Source: JAQBDA01 sp963709875 (lineage in GTDB: Bacteria > Chloroflexota > Anaerolineae > Anaerolineales > UBA4823). Taken from it: DNA of 64,000 nucleotides. The notes under the pieces are model-generated. The model ran no database searches. It had not been told where the DNA came from and was given only the letters and a program-made list of their open reading frames with translations. The position numbers and the translations under genes are program-made. The stretch covers positions 558,001 through 622,000 of the forward strand of contig CAVPYB010000012.1 in NCBI GenBank assembly GCA_963709875.1. Reading direction: 5' to 3'. The stretch's first letter is position 1. The number at the start of each line of letters is the position of its first letter. Below are positions 26,234-36,400 of the stretch, piece by piece.

Positions 26234-28413
26234 ATGATCACTCCCGACCGCATCGTCTCCACCACCTGCCCCTACTGCGGCGTGGGCTGCAACCTGGAGC
26301 TGCACGTCAAGGACGAGTATATCTACAAGGTGACCTCGCCCTTCGACAGCGTGGTCAACCAGGGCAACCTGTGCGTCAAGGGCCGCTTCGGCTACGATTT
26401 CATCTACCACCCGACGGCGCGTGACCACCCCGCTGATCCGCGCGCACGCCCCAGGCAGCCGGGGAGCGCACGCAGGCCTTCGATCTGGCCGAGTGGCGCG
26501 AGCCAGTTTCCTGGGACGAGGCGCTGGATACGATCGCCGACCGGCTGGTCGAGATCTACCACCGCGATGGTCCCGAGGCGCTGGCGGTCTACTGCTGCGC
26601 CAAAGCCACCAACGAGGACAACTACCTGCTGCAGAAGATGTTCCGTGCCCTGTTCCGCACCAACAACATCGACCACTGCACGCGCCTGTGCCACGCCGGG
26701 TCGGTGGTGGCGCTGCAGCAGGCGCTCGGCTCCTCGGCGATGAGCAACACCGCCTCCGAGGTGATCCACAGCGACTGTCTTCATCGTCACCGGCTCCAAC
26801 ACCACCGAGAACCACCCGATCATCGCCCTGCAGATGAAAGCCGCGGTCGAAAAATACGGCGCCAAGATGATCGTGGTCGACCCGCGCCGCATGGAGCTGT
26901 GTCGATTTCGCCGAGCTGTGGCTGCCGCTCAAGCCGGGCACCAACGTGCCGGTCTTCAGCGCCATGGCGCATGTGATCATCAAGGAAGGGCTGGTAAACC
27001 AGCGATTTCATCGAGCCAGCGCACCGAGGGCTACGCTGACTTTGCCGACTCGGTCGAGAAGTTCACCCCTGAGTACGCCGAGATGGTCTCCGGCGTGGAC
27101 CGCGAGCTGATCGTCCAGGCTGCCCGCATGTACGCCAGTGCCGAGCGCGGCGCGATCTACTGGGGCATGGGCATCTCGCAGCTCTCGCACGGCACCGCCA
27201 GCGCCCTGTCGCTGATCCACCTGGCCTTCCTCACCGGTCATATCGGGCGCCAGGGCACCGGGCTGAACCCGCTGCGCGGCCAGAACAACGTGCAGGGCAC
27301 TTCCGACATGGGCGCCATGCCCTACCACTACCCCGGCTACATGCTGGTGGACGACCCGCAGAACGCCGGCCACTGGGAAGCGGCCTGGAATATCGAGCCC
27401 GGCGGGCTGAACCAGAAGCGCGGGTCTGACCACCACCGAGATCCTGTCGCAACGCCCACCCGGGCGGGGTGCGCTGCGCTGTACATCATGGGCGAGAACC
27501 CGATGATGACCGAGCCCAACCTGAACCAGACCCGCCAGCACATGCAGCAGCTCGAGTTCCTGGTCGCCCAGGATCTGTTCATCAACGAGTTCGGCGCCTT
27601 CGCCGACGTCTTCCTGCCGGCCACATCCTGGGCCGAGAAAGAGGGCACCTTCACCAACACCGACCGGCGCGTGCAGCGCGTGCGCCAGGCGTCGCCGCCG
27701 CGCGGCCAGGCACGCCCCGACTGGCAGATCATCTGCGACCTGGCAAAGCGCATCGAAGCCCGCCTGGGCCGTCCGGATTCGGCCGACTGGGATTACAGCC
27801 ACCCGGCCGAGATCCTGGCGGAGATCGGCGGGTGCCGTCCCGGAATACGCCGGGGTCAAGTACGAGCGCATCGAAAAGGTCGGCCTGCAAGTGCCGGTGT
27901 GGGACGAGGAGCACCCCGGCACGCCCTTCCTGTTCGGCGAGAGCTTCCCCAGCGGCAGGGGCAAGTTCCACCCGCTGGAGTACGTGCCCGGTGGTCGAGC
28001 TGCCGGACGACGAATACCCGTTCATCCTGACTACCGGGCGCGTGCTGGAGCACTGGCACGGCGGCACCATGACGCGCCATTCCAAGCTGGACGAGCTTTA
28101 CCCCGAGGCGCGGGTGGAGATCAGCCCGGCGGACGCCGCACTAGCTGGGCATCGCAAACGGTCAGGCGGTGCGCGTGTCCTCCCGCCGGGGCAGTATCGT
28201 GCTGCGGGCCGACCGTCACAGACAAAACCAACCGCGGTGTGGTCTTCATCCCCTTCCATTTCGCCGAGGCGGCCGCCAACCTGCTGACCATCGACGCCCT
28301 CGACCCGCAGGCACTAGATCCCCGAGTACAAAGCCTGCGCGGTCAAGATCGAGGCCGCCGGCGAGGACGAGCTGGCCCACCCCGAAGTGAACCTATCTCG
28401 CGGAAGGTATTGA
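26234..28413 (+). CDS. fdhA: Formate dehydrogenase catalytic subunit (molybdopterin, Cys type), frameshifted
   Basis: The reconstructed protein has about 720 residues. It opens with the 4Fe-4S motif CPYCGVGCNLELHV...GNLCVKGRFG, followed by WREPVSWDEALDTIADRL, the active-site segment DHCTRLCHAGSVVALQQALG in which Cys (not Sec) is the Mo/W ligand, SNTTENHPIIALQMK, GTGLNPLRGQNNVQGTSDMG, GENPMMTEPN, and the C-terminal cofactor-binding domain (LTTGRVLEHWHGGTMTRHS). It interconverts formate and CO2. About sixteen single-base frameshifts occur from 26418 to 28330. All conserved motifs survive in one frame or another, so the enzyme was recently functional or the sequence contains errors. Confidence 0.85.
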
Positions 28414-28469
28414 TCATCAGCCGTCGACCCGTAAGGTCGCCGCGGTCAGCAGCGCGATCTAGATAAAAT

Positions 28470-28640
28470 GACAGAACAGGACGTCATCGCAATGACGTCC
28501 ACAGCGCCAGAATGCACTTCCGGATGAACCTGCACGTTTCGTAGAGACGCCCCGGCGGGGCGTCTCTACGGCCTGAGGACCCGTCATTCCGAGGAGCGCA
28601 CGTTCCGCTCTTAGGAACGCAGCGACGAACCAATCCCACC
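28470..28640. repeat. Cluster of dispersed palindromic repeats
   Basis: Contains GTCATCGCAATGACG, a perfect 13-bp inverted repeat GTAGAGACGCCCC (28541-28553) with GGGGCGTCTCTAC (28557-28569), and GTCATTCCGAGG...ACGAACCAATCCC. These resemble the repeat at 1079-1172. The stretch from 28414 to 28648 has no gene. Confidence 0.65.
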
Positions 28641-28648
28641 CACTCCCC

Positions 28649-29287
28649 ATGACAGCGAAAATCAACCCCACCGACATCTTCACTCAGGAAACAATAGACC
28701 TCGGGCCCCTGATCCAGCACCTGGAAGAACTTGGCGCTTGCTCCACCCCCCTGCTGAGGGAAGACTTCCGCCTGATGCTTCTGAAAGAGGCCAATGGATA
28801 CAGCTACCAGCCCGAAGATGAAGTGGTCAGCAGCGGGGAGCGCACCGTGCGCCAGCAGATGGGCACCATCGAGAGCTTCCCGGATGGCAGCCGCTATCTC
28901 CTTCTAAGCGACGCCTTCCAGGAACTGATCGACCGCTCGCTGTCCGCCATGCCGGTCTACCCCTTCCAGAGCACCCTGACATTCAATTCGCTGTCCTTAC
29001 AGAAATACGAGCCCGGCTCCATCGGCATCACCCCGCACCTGGATTCGCTGCGCTATATCAACCTGATCTGCCTGTTTGTGATCGGCGGGCAGGGGCGCTT
29101 CTTCGTTTGCGCTGACCGTGCGGGCAACGGTTCCGTCGAGATCGACGCCCTCCCCGGGGCACTGATCCTGATGCGCGCCCCGGGCTTCATGGGCTCACAG
29201 GCGCGGCCCTTCCATTACTTAAAGGACATCCCCGAGACGCGCTATAGTTTCGGTCTGAGGCAAAGGAGGGCAACAGCAGACCGCTGA
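28649..29287 (+). CDS. 2-oxoglutarate/Fe(II)-dependent oxygenase-like protein
   Basis: A 212-residue protein. The segment SIGITPHLDSLRYINLICLF provides the HxD pair of the double-stranded beta-helix iron site (about residues 122-140). RPFHYLKDIPETRYSFGLRQ near the C-terminus supplies the third His and a downstream Arg that could bind 2-oxoglutarate. The substrate cannot be told. No ribosome site is evident before the ATG. The gene is free of frameshifts although it sits between the heavily frameshifted fdhA and hdrA, and its base composition is less GC-rich. It may be an insertion into the locus. Confidence 0.6.
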   Translation: MTAKINPTDIFTQETIDLGPLIQHLEELGACSTPLLREDFRLMLLKEANGYSYQPEDEVVSSGERTVRQQMGTIESFPDGSRYLLLSDAFQELIDRSLSAMPVYPFQSTLTFNSLSLQKYEPGSIGITPHLDSLRYINLICLFVIGGQGRFFVCADRAGNGSVEIDALPGALILMRAPGFMGSQARPFHYLKDIPETRYSFGLRQRRATADR

Positions 29288-29300
29288 CAGCTGACGCTCC

Positions 29301-29334
29301 CCCCTTCTTCTCCTAAATTTGGGAGAAGAAGGGG
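29301..29334. repeat. Long hairpin repeat between the oxygenase gene and the hdr operon
   Basis: CCCCTTCTTCTCC (29301-29313) pairs perfectly with GGAGAAGAAGGGG (29322-29334) around AAATTT. It may serve as a terminator for the oxygenase gene, although no T run follows. It also resembles a dispersed repeat type. Confidence 0.55.
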
Positions 29335-29381
29335 TCGGGGGATGATGAGGGCACCCCAAAATATGACAAATATCACATATC

Positions 29382-29401
29382 TTGTGGTATTTTTTACACA
29401 A
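29382..29401. promoter_or_regulatory. TTGTG-N10-CACAA inverted repeat, redox-regulator-like operator
   Basis: TTGTG (29382-29386) and CACAA (29397-29401) flank a T-rich spacer and abut the -35 box of the hdr promoter. The half-sites equal those of the NADH-sensing repressor Rex, but Rex sites normally have an 8-bp spacer, here 10. A Rex-like or CRP/FNR-like regulator is possible. Confidence 0.35.
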
Positions 29402-29430
29402 TTGACAAGCGCTATTGCCTTTGCTACAAT
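29402..29430 (+). promoter_or_regulatory. Consensus promoter of the hdr-mvhD-met operon
   Basis: TTGACA (29402-29407), 17-bp spacer and TACAAT (29425-29430). The transcript would have a leader of about 170 nt before the hdrA start. No ORF with a ribosome site was found in that leader. Confidence 0.75.
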
Positions 29431-29606
29431 AATCACAAGACAATACACAACACGCCCTCGGGCCCATATCGTCGTACAACGCCTACCCCGCAACCCTGTA
29501 ACCCAGGGCCTTGTTGACCAGGGGTGCCACTGCCTACGAACATCGCCGCCACCGCCCTTACTGCATGGAGCAGGGAGGGCGGTTTGTGCATTTTATCGGA
29601 GCAGTG

Positions 29607-32600
29607 ATGGTGCATTCATCCAACTTGCCCAATCTTCAGCCCAAGCCTGCCGCAGCCATGGTGGTCGGCGGCGGGATTGGGGGGATGCGCGCCGCTCTGG
29701 ACCTGGCCGACGCCGGGCTGAAGGTCTACCTGGTCGAGCACACCCCCTGCCTGGGCGGGCGCGTGGCCCAGCTCGGCTTTATGTTCCCCCAGCACGACTG
29801 CGTGCTGTGCCGCGGCACACCCGACCACGGCTACGGCTGCACCCGCCCTTCCATCTCTCCCGCATATATCCAGCAGAACCAGCACCCCAATATCGAGATC
29901 CTGACCAACACCCACGTGGTGGATGTCGCCGGTCAGGCGGGCGACTTTACCGTCTCCCTGCGCCAGGAACCGCGCTACGTGGACCCGCAGCGCTGCATCA
30001 ACTGCGGCTACTGCACCGAGGTCTGCCCGGTCGAGCTGCCGGACAGCTACCAGCAGGGCATGACAATGCGCAAGGCAGCCTACAAAGTTGCCGCCCGCGC
30101 CGCGCCGGATGCATATGTGATCGACAAAGGGCCGTACTGCGACGACTGCGGCAAATGCGCCCGCATCTGCCCCACCCACGCCATCGACCTGGAGGAACAG
30201 CCGCGCCTGCTGTCTCGATCGCGGTGGGCGCCATCATCCTGGCGCTGGGCTTCCAGACCTACGACCCGAGCCGAGCTCGGCGAGCTGGGCTACGGGCGCT
30301 ATCCCGAACGTGCTCAGCGCCATGCAGTACGAGCGCCTTGCCAGCCGCTCCGGGCCGACCGAAGGGATCGTGCTGCGCCCTTCGGACCAACAGCAGACCC
30401 CGCTCCATCGCCTGGCTGCAGTGCATCGGCTCACGCGACCAGCAGAACACCTACTGCTCGTCGATCTGCTGCATGTACGCCACCAAGGAAGCCATCCTCG
30501 CCAAGCAGCGCCTGGGTGAAGAGGTGGACTGCAGCGTCTTCATCATGGACGAGCGCGCCTTCAACAAGGAATACAGCACCTACTTCGAACGGGCACGCCA
30601 GCAACCACGGCATCCATTACCAGCGCTGCCGGGTTTCAGCGATCAGCGAGGACCCGCAAACTCACAACCTGATCCTGCACTACGCCGGCCCGGACGGGCA
30701 GCCCCACCAGGAACAGTTCGACATGGTGGTGCTGGCGACCGGGCTGCAGCCGCCCGACTCAGCCGCGACACTTCACCCAGATGCTCGACATCGAGCTGAA
30801 CGAGTACGGCTTCTGCAAGACCGATAAGTTCACCCCGCTGCAGACCATCGCACTCCGGGGTATTCGTGTGCGGCGCATTCTCCTCGCCCAAGGAGATCGC
30901 CGAGACCATCCTCGATGCCAGCGGGGCTGCAGCCGAGGTGATGCGCTTGCTGAACGAGCGTCTGAACACCTACCCATACAGCCGCGAATGGCCCTTCCTC
31001 TCCTCCAACGACCTGCCGCCGGAGCGGGATGTGAGCGCACAGTCGCCCAGGGTGGGCGTGTTCGCCTGCACCTGCGGTGGAACGATGGGCGAAGTGCTGG
31101 ATGTCCCCGAGCTTGCTCGCCAGGCCGCAGGCTGGCCGGGTGTGGTACATTCCGAAGTCATCGAGTTCGCCTGCTTCCCCGAGACATTGGACCACATCCA
31201 GGACCGCATCCACGAGCATGACCTGAACCGGGTGGTGGTGGCAGCCTGCAGCAACCGCACCCACGAGTCGCTCTTCCAGCGCACGATCCGCCAGGCGGGT
31301 CTGAACCCCTACCTGCTGGAACTGGTCAACCTGCAGAGCCAGTGCAGCCGGCCGCACCGCTGGCAGCCGGAACTGGCCAACCGCAAAGCGGCCGAGATGC
31401 TGCGCATGGCAGTCGGGCGGGTGCTGGTCGCCGAGCCGGTTCACAAGAAACCCCACCGCTGCCGCCCCTCCGCGCTTGATCATCGGCGGCGGCGTGGCTG
31501 GGATGACCGCCGCGCTGGCCATCGCCGACAGCGGCTACGACGTCCACCTGGTCGAGCGCACCGAGATGCTGGGCGGCAACCTGCTGAACCTGTATTACGT
31601 CGCCGAGGGCTACAACCCGCAGCCGCCTGGGACGCGACCTGATCAACCGCGTGCGCGCCCACCCGCGCATCCAGGCGCTGACCCGCACCGAGCTGCTGCG
31701 CCACCAGGGGCACGTCGGCTTCTTCCAGACCGAGCTGCGCACCACACGACCCGATGGCACCTGCGAGACGTTCAGCCTCGAGCATGGCGTCACCATCGTC
31801 GCCACCGGCGGTCGCGAGACCCACGAACACCGCTGGCTGGCACATCCCACAGGTGATCACCCAGCGCGAGCTGGAAGAAAAGATCATCCACCAGCCCGGA
31901 AGAGATCGCCGCCCTGCAAGATGTGGTCATGATCCAGTGCGTGCACCCGGAAGGCGACGCAGGATTACTGCTCGCGGGTGTGCTGCACCAACACGATGAA
32001 GAATGCCATCCGCCTCAAGCTGTTCAACCCCGGCTGCAAGGTCACCGTGCTGTACAAGAATATCGTCACCTACGGCTTCCGGGAGGAATACTACACCGAG
32101 GCGCGCCGGCTGGGGGTGATCTTCATCCGCTACACTGACGACGCACCCGCCGGATATCTTCGACCAGACTGGACGACCGCATGCGAGTGCGGGTGCGCGA
32201 CCTGTCCCTTGACCGCTGGCTGGAGCTGCCAGCCGACCTGGTCCCGCTGAGCATGTCGATCGCCCCAGCGAAGGCACCAGCGACTTGGCCCAGATGCTGC
32301 GCGTGCCGCTCTCCAGCGAGGGATTCTTCACAGAAGCGCAGATGAAGCTGCGCCCGATGGATTTCATGCGCGAGGGCATCTTCCTGGCCGGCATGGCTCA
32401 CTATCCCAAAGTTCATCGAGGAGAGCATCAGCCACGCCCTGGCTGCCGCCGCCCGCGCCCTCACCCTGCTCTCGCCAGGAGATCGCTGTACCTGGGCGGG
32501 GTGGTCGCCGAGGTCGATCCCGACAAATGTGTCGGCTGCCTGACCTGCACGCGCACCTGCCCGTTCGCCATTCCGCAGGTCATCCAGCAGGAAGGCCGGC

Positions 32601-32780
32601 TTGGTGTTGGCGGCCTGGGCGGCGCCGCCTTCATCGACCCGGCCCAATGCCAGGGCTGCGGCACCTGCACCGGCGAGTGCCCGGCCAACGCCATCCAGCT
32701 GGTCAACTACACCGACGAGCAGATCATGCTCAGCCGAGATCGGCGGGCTGGGCGCACTGGCAGGTTCAGGCTGGCAATAA
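29607..32780 (+). CDS. Long HdrA-type flavoprotein (two Rossmann halves, four 4Fe-4S sites), frameshifted
   Basis: Reconstructed at about 1050 residues. Order: FAD site VVGGGIGGMRAALDLADAG; a variant cysteine block CVLCRGTPDHGYGCTRPSI in place of the usual NDCAMC; ferredoxin motifs CINCGYCTEVCPV (about 29994) and CDDCGKCARICP (about 30138); the HdrA signature YCSSICCMYATKEA; a second half beginning GVFACTCGGTMGE (about 31050); a second dinucleotide site IIGGGVAGMTAALAIA (about 31480); YCSRVCCTNTMKNAI; and C-terminal CVGCLTCTRTCPF and CQGCGTCTGECPA. HdrA carries the FAD that bifurcates electrons between ferredoxin and a high-potential acceptor. About fifteen frameshifts occur, mostly insertions; one near 30212 is a net loss. 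Confidence 0.85.
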
Positions 32781-32816
32781 TAGCACCTGATGCAGTAGAG
32801 GCTAGGAATAACATCT

Positions 32817-33324
32817 ATGACCAACAGAGACCGATACAACCTTCGAGCCGGAGATCACCGCATTCTACTGCATCTACTGCGGCTATATGGCTGCCGATAC
32901 CGCCGGCGCGCTGCACATCCAGTACCCGGCCAATGTCAAATTCGTGCGCCTGCCCTGCACCGGCAAGACCGATATCCGCTACCTGCTGGAAGCTTTCGAA
33001 CAGGGCGCCGATGGCGTTATATCGGTTGCCTGCCCGATCGGCAACTGCCACCACGTGCGCGGCAACGAGCGCGGCCTGGCCCGCCTGGAACGCGCCAAGG
33101 AAATTCTGGATGAGATCGGTCTGGGCGGCGAGCGGCTGGATATGTTCTTCATGTCCGGCAGCCAGGGGCACACCTTCGCCATGGCTGCCCAGACCATGAC
33201 CGAACGCATTCGCAAGCTGGGACCCAACCCGCTGCGAATCGGGCAACGGGGCGCACACCCAGGCAGCGCAATCTGGGGATGCCGAGGACGGAAGATCAAG
33301 CGATTCCGCGGCCGGCGAGGCTGA
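32817..33324 (+). CDS. mvhD: MvhD-like [2Fe-2S] electron-transfer subunit (cysteine form), frameshifted
   Basis: After an early frameshift (about 32835) the correct frame reads TAFYCIYCGYMAADTAG, then FVRLPCTGKTDIRYLLEAFE and GVISVACPIGNCHHVRGNER, with all family cysteines. MvhD delivers electrons from a hydrogenase, formate dehydrogenase or other donor to HdrA. The third cysteine block (TGC at 33031-33033) aligns with the TGA of the second mvhD in this operon. The C-terminal end is uncertain because another frameshift near 33245 allows stops from 33324 to about 33350. It begins 36 bp after hdrA. Confidence 0.8.
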
Positions 33325-33437
33325 AATGCCGAGTCGTGATTAGGTGATTGGCTGATCGTGAGCCAGATGTCAGGAGCTTCATCAGAGATATGAACATCCC
33401 GCCAGAGAGAGTGAGGCACAGGTGTACCCGCTGCTCG

Positions 33438-36400
33438 ATGACCAAGTCCGGCAGCAGGGTTCACCGGCGCAGTCATGGTCGTCGGCGGCGGCATCGCCGG
33501 CATGCAGGCTTCCCTCGATCTGGCCGACCAGGGCTTCAAAGTCTACCTGGTCGAAACCAAGTCCGCCATCGGCGGCAAGATGGCGCAGCTGGACAAGACC
33601 TTCCCCACCAACGACTGCGCCATGTGCACCATCTCCCCCAAGCTGGTGGAAACCGGCCGCCACCCCAACATCGAGATCATGACCAACACCGAGGTCGCTC
33701 GGTGCGACGGCCAGGCGGGGAATTTCACCGTCACGGTGCATCACGCACCCGCGCTATATCGATACCAGACAAATGCATCGCCTGCGGCGACTGCGCCGAG
33801 GTCTGCCCGGTCATCATCCCCGACAATTTCAACGAGGATCTGTCCCAGCGCCGGGCGATCTACAAACTCTACCCACAGGCTGTCCCCAATGCCTTCGCCA
33901 TCGAAAAGCGCGGCATCGCCCCCTGCCGGGACGCCTGTCCCGCCGGGCAGCGCGCCCAGGGCTATATCGCCCTGATCCGCGAAGGGCGCTGGGATGATGC
34001 CCTGCGGGTGATCAAGATGGACAATCCCTTCCCCGGCATCTGCGGGCGCATCTGCAACCACCGCTGCGAAGACGCCTGCAACCGCGGGCTGGTCGACGAG
34101 CCGATCAATATCCGGGCGCTGAAGCGCTTTGTGACCGATAAGGTCTACGCCGAGCCGCGCCAGCCGGTCGAGCCCGCCGCCGCTGCTGCACGACCAGCGG
34201 GTGGCCATCATCGGCGCTGGACCCTGCGGTCTGACCGCCGCCCAGGATCTCGTGCACTGGCCGGCTATCGGGTGACCGTCTTCGAAGCCATGCCGGTGCG
34301 GGCGGCATGCTGCGCCTGGGCGTGCCGGAGTACCGCCTGCCCGACCGAGATCATCGAGCGCGAAGTGCAGGATATCGTCGACCTGGGCGTCGACCTGCGT
34401 CTCAACCACCGCGTCGACGACCTGGACGATCTGTTCGAGCAGGGCTACAACGCGGTGCTGATCGCGGTCGGCGCGCACGAAGGCATCCGCCTGCCCATCC
34501 CCGGCGCCGACCTGGATGGCGTGCTGATCAACACCCATTTCCTGCGCGATGTGCGCCTGGGCAAATATGCACGAACCCGAGGCGCGAACAGCTCAGGATA
34601 CGGCAAGCTGCCCGCAACTGGGCAAGCGCGTGCTGGTGCTGGGCGGCGGGAACGTGGCCATCGACTGCGCCCGCACCGCCGTCCGGTTGGGCTGCGAGGT
34701 GCAGCTGGCCTGCCTGGAGAGCCGCGAGAGCATGCCTGCTCACGCCTGGGAAGTCGAGGCCGCCGAGGCCGAAGGCGTCCGCGTTCACCCCGGCCGCTCT
34801 TTCGAGCGCATCCTGGATGACGGGAACGGCCATGTGCGCCGGCGTGGAGTGCCAGCAGGTATCCTCCTTCACCTTCGACGAGCGCGGCCGCCTGCATCGT
34901 CGAAAAGACCCCTGGCACCCAACACACGCTCCCCTGCGATACGGTCATCTTCTCGGTCGGGCAGCGCGCCGGTCTGGCTTTCATCCCCGATGATGCCGGC
35001 GTCGGCCTGACCGACCAGCAGACCATCGCCATCAATCCCAATACCCTGGCAGCCACTCGTCCGGGCGTATTCGCCGCCGGCGACTAGCATCTCCGGCACC
35101 GCATTCGTGATCGAAGCTGTCGACAGCGGCCACACCGCCGCCCAATCGATCATCCGCTACCTGCAAGGCGAGCCGCTGGAGCCGCCCCCAGACCCGAGCT
35201 TCCGGTGGTACGCTTCTCCCAGCAGGAGATCGAAGATAAGCTGGCACATGGCGAGATCCATCGCCAGACGACGCGTGCCGCTGCCAGAACTGCCGGTCGA
35301 GCAGCGCATGGATAATTTCGTCGAGGTCGAAGGCGGCTACGACGATGACAGCGCCCAGGCTGAAGCCGCCCGCTGCCTGGCGTGCGGCATCTGCTCGGAG
35401 TGCATGAGCTGTGTCTTCGCCTGCGGGGTCAACGCCATCGACCATGAAATGGTCGCTGTGTCCGAGCAGGTGCAGGTCGGCGCCGTCATCCTCGCGCCCG
35501 GCTACCAGATCTACAACGCCCAGCTCTCCGAAGAGTACGGTCTGGGACGCTATCCGAACGTGGTCACAGCCCTGCAGTACGAGCGCATGCTCTCCGCCAG
35601 CGGCCCCACCAGAGGCCACGTCAAGCGCCCCTCCGATGGAGCAGTCCCAAAACGGATCGCCTTCCTGCAGTGCGTCGGCAGCCGCGACCAGAGCCACGAT
35701 TACTGCTCCTCGGTGTGCTGCATGTACGCCGCCAAAGAAGCCATCATGACCATGGAGCACGCCCGGGCAGAGGCACGCCAGGGAAATGGGCGACGGCGAT
35801 GTGTCCTGCCAGGTCTTCTTCATGGACACGCGCGCCTACAGCAAAGGCTACGAAGAATATTACCGCCGCGCCGAGAGTAAATACGGCGTGAAATACACTC
35901 GCTGCCGGCTGAGCGATGTCAAAGAAGACCCGCAGACCGGCAACCTGAGCGTGCGCTACAACGCCCCCTACGAAGGTAGTCAGCAGGTCATCGAGCAGGA
36001 GTTCGACCTGGTCGTGCTCTCCGTCGGCATGGAGATCTCCGAGTCGGTCAAAGACCTTGGACAGCAGCCTGGGCATCGAGCTGGACGCGTACGGATTCTG
36101 CCACACCACCCTGTTCGACCCGCTGCAAACCAGCCGGGACGGGCATCTATGTCGCCGGGCCATTCCGCGAGCCCAAAGACATCCCCGAGACGGTCATCGA
36201 AGCCAGCGGCGCCGCCGCCAGCGCGGCACGCCTGCTGGCGCCTGCCCGCTACACCCTGGCACAGTCGCAGGAATACCCCCCGGAACGAGATATCAGCGAT
36301 GAGGAGCCGCGCATCGGGGTGTTCGTCTGCCACTGCGGCAGCAATATCGGCGGTTACCTGGACGTGCCGCAGTGTGGCCGAGTACGCCCGCACGCTGCCC

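Noticed and set aside
26684..26700. Selenocysteine form of formate dehydrogenase
   Set aside because: The active-site codon in RLCHAG is TGC, so this enzyme is the cysteine form.
25580..26983. Long leftward open frame opposite the FDH genes (467 codons)
   Set aside because: It has a composition expected from the antisense of a GC-rich gene and contains no recognisable domain.
35083..35092. In-frame TAG in the HdrA-GltD fusion as pyrrolysine
   Set aside because: The position follows GVFAAGD, where GltD proteins continue with a small residue; removal of one base restores SISGTAFVIEA. No reason to invoke Pyl.
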